NCBI GenBank assembly: GCA_937975725.1
Contig: CALJUL010000043.1
Coordinates: forward strand, 1 to 9,111
Direction of reading: 5' to 3'
DNA length: 9,111 nucleotides
DNA from: an uncultured Pseudoxanthomonas sp.
GTDB taxonomy: Bacteria; Pseudomonadota; Gammaproteobacteria; Xanthomonadales; Xanthomonadaceae
Shown here: one piece after another, positions 4,883 through 9,111 of the stretch
Numbering within the stretch: the stretch's first letter is position 1
Layout of the letters: each line of letters begins with the position of its first letter
Translations under genes and position numbers: made by a program
The notes under the pieces: model-generated
What the model saw: the letters and a program-made list of their open reading frames with translations, nothing else
What the model was told of the DNA's origin: nothing
Database searches by the model: none

Positions 4883-7564
4883 TCAGGCCAGGTGGTGCTG
4901 CACCGCGCTGCCGATGCGGCTGACGCGCTCGCGCACCTGCGAGGCCACGCTGCCGTCGTCGTCGGGCAGCCGGAAGCTGGCCACGGCCTGGTTCAGGGCG
5001 ATGGCCTGCTCTTCCATCGAACGCGCGGCGGCGGAGGCTTCCTCGACCAGCGCGGCGTTCTGCTGGGTGGTCTCGTCCATCTGGGTGATGGTCTGGTTGA
5101 CCTGCTCGATGCCGGCGGACTGCTCCTGCGAAGCGGCACTGATCTCGGCCATGATGTCGGTCACGCGCTGCACCGAGGCCACGATCTCGCCCATGGTGGT
5201 GCCGGCCTGGTTGACCAGCGCCGAACCGTCGGCCACCTTGTCCACCGAGGTCTCGATCAGGCCCTTGATCTCCTTGGCCGCGTTGGCACTGCGCTGGGCC
5301 AGGGTGCGCACTTCCGACGCCACCACGGCGAAGCCACGGCCCTGTTCACCGGCACGCGCCGCTTCCACGGCCGCATTGAGCGCCAGGATGTTGGTCTGGA
5401 AGGCGATGCCGTCGATGACGGAGATGATCTCGGCGATCTTGCGCGAGGAGTGCTCGATCTCGGTCATGGTGGTGACGACCTTGCCGACGACTTCGCCACC
5501 CTGCGAGGCCACGGAAGCGGCACCGATGGCGAGTTGGTTGGCCTGACGGGCCGATTCGGCGTTCTGGCGCACGGTGGAGGTGAGTTCCTCCATCGAAGCG
5601 GCGGTTTCTTCCAGATTGGCGGCCTGCTGCTCGGTACGACGCGACAGGTCGCTGTTGCCGGAGGCGATCTCGCCGGCGGCGGTGTTGATCGAAGCCGAGG
5701 CGTCCTGGATGCGGGTGATGATGTCGGTGAGCTGGGCGACGGTGGCGTTGGCATCGTCGCGCATGCTGGCGAACACACCGTGGAAGTCGCCCTCCATGCG
5801 CGTGGTCAGGTCGCCACGCGACAGCGAACGCAGCACGCCGGACACCTGGTCCACGCTGCCGGAGATGGTCGCCAGCAAGCCGTTCAACTGCTGCGACAGC
5901 GCCAGGATGAAGCCCTGCTTGCCGTCGGTGGCGATGCGCCCGGACAGATCGCCGGCGGAGGCCGCCTGCACGATGCGGCTGACTTCCTGCTCCACCGACA
6001 CCTCGGCGGTGCGGTCGGCCCATTCGACCACGTAGCCGACGCGATGGCCCTGATCGTCGGTCACCGGGTTGATGACCAGGCGCATGATGCGGCCGCCCAC
6101 GTGGATCTGCGCCTGGTAGGTGCCCTGCAACTGAGCCAGCAGCTTGGACTGGTGCTCGGGCTTCTTGTGGAACAGGTCGATGCTGCTGCCGATCACGCTG
6201 CGCACGTCGAAGGCGGGCACGTCGCGGCGGATGTCCTGTTCGGCCTCGCCCAGCATCTTCAGCAGCGGGCGGTTGGCGTAGACGATGGTGCGGTCGGCGT
6301 CGGCGATCATCACGTTGGTGGTGACGTCGTCCAGCGCGGAGCGGATGCGCAGGTTCTCGCGCGCCAGCGCCTGGTCGCGCTCGATGCGCTCGCGCAGGTT
6401 GCCCTGCATGGTCTTCATGGCCCGCAGCAGGGCGCCGATCTCGTCGCCGCGGCCGCCGTCGATCTGGGTGTCCAGCTTGCCGGAGGCGATGTCGTCGGCC
6501 ACCCGCGCCGCGCCGGCCAGCGGCACCACCACCTGCCGCCGCAGCAGCCAGAACAGCGCGCCGCACAGCAGCGCCGCGCCGAGCACGCCGACCACGGCGA
6601 TCGTCCACAGCACCGCGCGCGCGTCGGACATCACCACCGCATAGGGCACCACCACGCCCAGGGCGAAGCGCTCCTGCGCCTGGCCGATGTGCAGCGGCAC
6701 GTAGGTTTCCACCCATGCCTCGCCATCGGCGTCGCGGACCTCGCGGAACACCGATTCGTTCTTGGCGATGCTCGCCAGCACGCCGGCGTCGTCGAAGGGC
6801 TTGCCGACCCGGGCGGGGTCGCGGTCGGCGATGACCGCGCCGGCCGGCGAGATCAGGCGCACGTAGCCCGAGCCCATCGGCGCCAGCTTGGCGATGCGCT
6901 CCTGCAGCGATTGCAGGGCGAAGTCCACCGTCATCACGCCCAGGTACTGGCCGTCCTGCAGGATCGGCGTGGACAGGGTGGTCATCAGCACCTCCTTGCC
7001 GGCGATCTTGTAGACGTAGGGCTCGGCGACCATCTCGCGCTTGAGCTCGCGCGGCCGCCGGTACCAGTCGCCGGCGCCGGCGACTTCGTAGTCGCGCAGG
7101 GCTTCTTCCAGCGGGGTGCCGTCGCTCCAGGCCCAGTAGCTCATGAAGCGGCCGGTGTCGTCGTGCGCCGGGCCGCCGACGAAGTCCGCGTCCTTGCCGT
7201 CGAAAGCATCCGGTTCCCACAGCGTGCCCACGCCGATCCACTCCGGGTGGCTCTCGAGCTGGCGGCGGATGATGGCGCTGGCGTCGGCGCGCGCTTGGGT
7301 GCCGCGGGCGCGCTGGCTGAGGAAGGCGTTGGCCAGCGTGGTGTTGGTGTCGAAGCCGCTGGCCAGTTCGCCGGCGATGTGGCCGGCTTCCTGGTTGGCC
7401 AGGTTGTCCAGGCTGACCCGGGCAGTCTCCAGCAGCGCCTGGCTGGTGCGCAGGTAGCTGGCGGTGGCGGCGACGCCGAAGGCGAGCAGGGCGACGAGGG
7501 CAGTGCCGGCCATCAGGCGGGCGGCCAGGCTGCGCGAAAGGGCGGAATGGGTAAGCACGGGCAT
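4883..7564 (-). CDS. Methyl-accepting chemotaxis protein: dCache sensor, HAMP, PAS (candidate heme PAS), signalling domain
   Basis: An inner-membrane chemoreceptor of 893 aa. The first membrane helix is at about 17-38. The periplasmic part (about 40-318) reads as a double Cache domain, with DWY around W167 and VDFAL at D214. The Arg two residues before the Trp that marks amino-acid-binding dCache sensors is Gly here, so the ligand class is open. The second membrane helix is 320-341 and HAMP is about 342-395 (DEIGALL at 374-380). A PAS domain occupies about 407-522 (TTNVMIADADRTIVYANR, then FHKKPEHQ, then YVVEWADRT). Two HAMP-like units follow (GDL at 538 and 584), then the signalling domain. 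The signalling domain is almost identical to that of the MCP at 1773-4049. The tail ends AVQHHLA and lacks an aromatic pentapeptide. The start at 7564 is chosen over an ATG at 7678 because GAGG lies 5 nt upstream and the longer form would overlap ycgR. H466, L496 and W515 suggest heme binding (inference). Confidence 0.96.
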   Translation of the reverse strand: MPVLTHSALSRSLAARLMAGTALVALLAFGVAATASYLRTSQALLETARVSLDNLANQEAGHIAGELASGFDTNTTLANAFLSQRARGTQARADASAIIRRQLESHPEWIGVGTLWEPDAFDGKDADFVGGPAHDDTGRFMSYWAWSDGTPLEEALRDYEVAGAGDWYRRPRELKREMVAEPYVYKIAGKEVLMTTLSTPILQDGQYLGVMTVDFALQSLQERIAKLAPMGSGYVRLISPAGAVIADRDPARVGKPFDDAGVLASIAKNESVFREVRDADGEAWVETYVPLHIGQAQERFALGVVVPYAVVMSDARAVLWTIAVVGVLGAALLCGALFWLLRRQVVVPLAGAARVADDIASGKLDTQIDGGRGDEIGALLRAMKTMQGNLRERIERDQALARENLRIRSALDDVTTNVMIADADRTIVYANRPLLKMLGEAEQDIRRDVPAFDVRSVIGSSIDLFHKKPEHQSKLLAQLQGTYQAQIHVGGRIMRLVINPVTDDQGHRVGYVVEWADRTAEVSVEQEVSRIVQAASAGDLSGRIATDGKQGFILALSQQLNGLLATISGSVDQVSGVLRSLSRGDLTTRMEGDFHGVFASMRDDANATVAQLTDIITRIQDASASINTAAGEIASGNSDLSRRTEQQAANLEETAASMEELTSTVRQNAESARQANQLAIGAASVASQGGEVVGKVVTTMTEIEHSSRKIAEIISVIDGIAFQTNILALNAAVEAARAGEQGRGFAVVASEVRTLAQRSANAAKEIKGLIETSVDKVADGSALVNQAGTTMGEIVASVQRVTDIMAEISAASQEQSAGIEQVNQTITQMDETTQQNAALVEEASAAARSMEEQAIALNQAVASFRLPDDDGSVASQVRERVSRIGSAVQHHLA

Positions 7565-7602
7565 GTGTACCTCGGGGTGGGCCGGATGTCGGGCTGAAAA
7601 CC

Positions 7603-7630
7603 CTATCGGCCGGCTCTTAGTGTTATTTGA
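7603..7630 (-). promoter_or_regulatory. Candidate sigma-28 (FliA) promoter of the dCache-PAS MCP
   Basis: The minus strand reads TCAAATAA, 12 nt, then GCCGATAG. The -10 box matches 7 of 8. The spacing is one longer than in the other four promoters; with strict 11-nt spacing the -35 would be the poorer CAAATAAC. It lies in the 100-bp gap after ycgR, 38 nt before the ATG. No terminator is seen in this gap, so read-through from ycgR is also possible. Confidence 0.6.
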
Positions 7631-7664
7631 GAATCCGGTGCCGCCCAGCCGACGAACGGTCCTG

Positions 7665-8444
7665 TCAGGCGGCGCCACGCTCGCGGGCGCTGCGCTGGCG
7701 CTCCAGGCGGAAGATGTAGCGCTGGATCAGCGCATCGGCGCCGCGCGGCAGGTCGGTGAACTGGCAGCCGGCGCGCCAGTGCTCCACGCCGTTCTGGTTG
7801 CGCTGGCTGTGCAGGCTCTTGACCATCAGGCGGAAGTTGAGCGGACCGCCGTCGGGCAGGTGCAGCAGGCAGCCGGTGAATTCCCGGTACGGGCGCAGCA
7901 GGCCGTCTTCGCCCTGCACGGCCAGCGCGATGCCGCCGCCGCTGATGTCCAGCACGCGGAAGCGCTGCCAGTCGGTGCCGCCGTCGGGCAGCGGTTGCGG
8001 GATGCTGCACTCCAGCGGTTGGGTGACCGGCACCTGCAGGCGGTAGAACTCGCGCCGCTGCAGCCGCAGCACGCTTTCCGGCAGCGGCGCGCGGAAGGCG
8101 ACCTGGCCGCCGGCCAGCACGCGCACGAGCTGTTGCAGGCGGAACTGGATGTGGATGCAGTCCAGCCGCGCCACGCAGACGACGTAGCTGGCTTCCTCGA
8201 TGCTGCGGTTGATCGTCTCGCTGGCGCTGCCGTCGATCAGCAGCGCGTCCTCGTCCTCCAGCAACTCCACTATCGAAGTGGGGAAGACGTGATTGCGCGG
8301 CAGCGCGCAGGCGCTGAGCAGCGAGCGCTTGTCGATCAGGCCCTGCAGGAGCTGGCGTATCCCGTGCTCGCCGTGCACCAGGTACTTTTCCTCTTCCTCG
8401 TACCGGACAGGCTCTGCCAGCAGGGAGTCGGTGGGATCGGTCAT
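7665..8444 (-). CDS. ycgR: YcgR-like c-di-GMP-binding flagellar brake (YcgR N-terminal domain plus PilZ)
   Basis: A cytoplasmic protein of 259 aa. In the YcgR family, c-di-GMP binding lets the protein act on the flagellar motor to slow rotation and bias switching. The N-terminal half (about 25-125) resembles the YcgR split-barrel domain. The C-terminal half is a PilZ domain with both c-di-GMP motifs: RxxxR as R131-E-F-Y-R135, and D/N-x-S-x-x-G as D166-I-S168-G-G-G171. Both sets of key residues are present, so binding is expected. No membrane segment is seen. The start ATG at 8444 is the natural family N-terminus, but no purine-rich ribosome binding site is visible in front of it, so translation may be inefficient. 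A sigma-28-like promoter lies at 8491-8517. It is followed after 100 bp by an MCP on the same strand, which may be partly co-transcribed. The family call is firm; the motor role is by homology. Confidence 0.93.
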   Translation of the reverse strand: MTDPTDSLLAEPVRYEEEEKYLVHGEHGIRQLLQGLIDKRSLLSACALPRNHVFPTSIVELLEDEDALLIDGSASETINRSIEEASYVVCVARLDCIHIQFRLQQLVRVLAGGQVAFRAPLPESVLRLQRREFYRLQVPVTQPLECSIPQPLPDGGTDWQRFRVLDISGGGIALAVQGEDGLLRPYREFTGCLLHLPDGGPLNFRLMVKSLHSQRNQNGVEHWRAGCQFTDLPRGADALIQRYIFRLERQRSARERGAA

Positions 8445-8490
8445 AACGCGCGGCGAAAGTGGGAAAGGCCCGGCAAAGGCATCGGTTCAC

Positions 8491-8517
8491 ATATCGGCAG
8501 ATCGATGCGGGACTTGA
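8491..8517 (-). promoter_or_regulatory. Candidate sigma-28 (FliA) promoter of ycgR
   Basis: The minus strand reads TCAAGTCC, 11 nt, then GCCGATAT. The -10 box matches 7 of 8 and the -35 carries the TCAAG core also seen before cheW and the left MCP. It lies 46 nt upstream of the ycgR ATG. This is the best of the five promoters in the window. Confidence 0.72.
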
Positions 8518-8654
8518 ACGTTTGCGGTGGATGCTTGTTGTTGCGGCGTGACTGCGATGTGTTGCGGCAGGGGGCGATGCGGTGCGGCACCTTGGATTCC
8601 TGCGATGTGGAGCGAGGGGGGCAGGGGAGAGGGAGAGCAAGCTGATGCCCGGCG

Positions 8655-8704
8655 TCCACCGAACGACGGTGGAATATGTCGGTAGTGGTGCAGCCGGGGC
8701 TGCA
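8655..8704. repeat. Pair of short hairpins in the gap upstream of ycgR
   Basis: The first hairpin is TCCACCG-AACGA-CGGTGGA (8655-8673), a perfect 7-bp stem. The second is TGCAGC-CGGG-GCTGCA (8689-8704), preceded directly by GGTAGTG (8682-8688). A GTAG tetranucleotide ahead of a stem-loop recalls the SMAG/REP elements described in Stenotrophomonas, but the stem sequence is different. The remaining part of the gap, about 8520-8650, shows no gene or structure I can name. Confidence 0.5.
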
Positions 8705-8833
8705 TTGTCCCCGCCGGCCGTCACTCCTCAGCCGGCGTCATTCCTCCGCCGTCATTCCAGCGCAAGCGGGAATCCATTGAGATGCCGGCACCCGTTCTGC
8801 TGCGTAGTGAAGCGAGAGACAGGTGCAGGCCAA

Positions 8834-8853
8834 GTCCCAGCACTCGCTGGGAC
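8834..8853 (-). terminator. Hairpin downstream of the right-edge MCP, possible weak terminator
   Basis: Same perfect 8-bp stem and GAGT loop (minus strand) as at 1680-1699, here 73 nt past the MCP stop codon, again followed by TTGG and not by a T-run. Confidence 0.42.
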
Positions 8854-8926
8854 GATGACAGGCACTGGACGAAGCAGGGATGCGTCGGTCGTGGTGATGC
8901 AGGAAACGAAGGCGAGGGCAGGCCGC

Positions 8927-9111
8927 TCAGAACTCCTGCCAGTCGTCGCCGTCGGCCAGGGCCGGTTCGGGCTTGCGCGCGGCCGGCTTGCGGACGGTGG
9001 CGGTGGCTGGCCTGGGCGCGGCCTTGGCGGTGACCGCCGCGGGCTTGCCGGCCGGCTTGCGCACCGGCGCGGAAGCGGCGTGGGTGTCCAGCTTGAACAC
9101 GGCCACCGAGG
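8927..9111 (-). CDS. Methyl-accepting chemotaxis protein, C-terminal tail only (5' part beyond right edge)
   Basis: Sixty complete codons up to a TGA stop at 8927-8929. The visible part starts SVAVFKLDTHAASAPVRKPA and is the Ala/Pro/Lys-rich flexible tail of a chemoreceptor, ending in DWQEF. It differs from the tail of the MCP at 1773-4049 only by two missing Ala-Thr dipeptides and a few substitutions (for example ALADGDDWQEF against ALAEGDDWQEF). The DWQEF end fits the CheR/CheB-tethering pentapeptide. Sensor and signalling domains are outside the window, so the receptor type is inferred purely from the tail. It is a likely paralogue of the Cache MCP. Confidence 0.85.
   Translation of the reverse strand, partial: SVAVFKLDTHAASAPVRKPAGKPAAVTAKAAPRPATATVRKPAARKPEPALADGDDWQEF

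Larger units (their letters stand above)
8721..9111. repeat. Shared block, copy B: MCP 3' end plus downstream region
   Basis: Counterpart of 1567-1969, running to the window edge. It includes the ATTCCAGC-GCAA-GCGGGAAT hairpin (8754-8773), the spacer between the stems, the perfect stem at 8834-8853, and the last 60 codons of an MCP. Differences from copy A in the near-identical part are a handful of substitutions and a 12-bp (two-hexamer) deletion. Matching non-coding flanks mean the similarity is not explained by protein constraint alone. Confidence 0.93.

Noticed and set aside
4892..7597. 901-aa open frame on the plus strand
   Set aside because: Antisense shadow of the dCache-PAS MCP; no start-region signals and no family resemblance.
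7565..7678. Earlier ATG (7678) for the dCache-PAS MCP
   Set aside because: It would overlap ycgR and span the sigma-28-like promoter; the ATG at 7564 has GAGG 5 nt upstream.

Overview
The window is a GC-rich (clearly above 60 % G+C) piece of a bacterial chemotaxis and motility cluster. Protein style, the poly-HAMP receptors, the YcgR-type flagellar brake and the intergenic palindromes (a GCGGC-TTCA-GCCGC core, an ATTCC...GGAAT hairpin) suggest a gammaproteobacterium of the Xanthomonadaceae (Xanthomonas/Stenotrophomonas/Pseudoxanthomonas/Lysobacter group). I cannot place the genus from sequence alone.

All six genes lie on the minus strand, so they read from right to left. Entering from the right edge: the last 60 codons of a methyl-accepting chemotaxis protein (MCP, 8927-9111); a YcgR-like c-di-GMP flagellar brake (7665-8444); a large MCP with dCache, HAMP, PAS and signalling domains (4883-7564); a single CheW coupling protein (4277-4768) ending in a strong intrinsic terminator; an MCP with a single Cache domain and a poly-HAMP array (1773-4049); and the N-terminal 359 codons of a four-helix-bundle MCP that runs off the left edge (1-1079). 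No cheA, cheR, cheB or cheY is visible. The long open frames on the plus strand are shadows of these genes.

Four of the five genes whose start is visible are preceded by a FliA (sigma-28) type promoter with exactly 11 nt between the -35 and -10 boxes; the fifth has 12 nt. The genes therefore look like separately promoted members of one flagellar late-class regulon. Receptors and CheW would feed a CheA kinase encoded elsewhere, while YcgR would slow the same flagella when c-di-GMP rises.

The two long gene-free stretches (1080-1772 and 8445-8926) hold the promoters of the left MCP and of ycgR, several hairpins, and one shared block. About 400 bp (1567-1969 and 8721-9111), covering the 3' end of an MCP gene plus its downstream region, is present twice. 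The receptors inside that block end in DWQEF, a CheR/CheB-tethering type pentapeptide; the PAS receptor does not. The most interesting single observation is that the PAS domain of the 4883-7564 receptor carries His, Leu and Trp at the same mutual spacing that I recall for the heme/O2 residues of Pseudomonas aeruginosa Aer2, which would make it a transmembrane dCache receptor with a cytoplasmic gas-sensing heme PAS. An unexplained dyad array with 20-bp phasing lies at 1427-1491.
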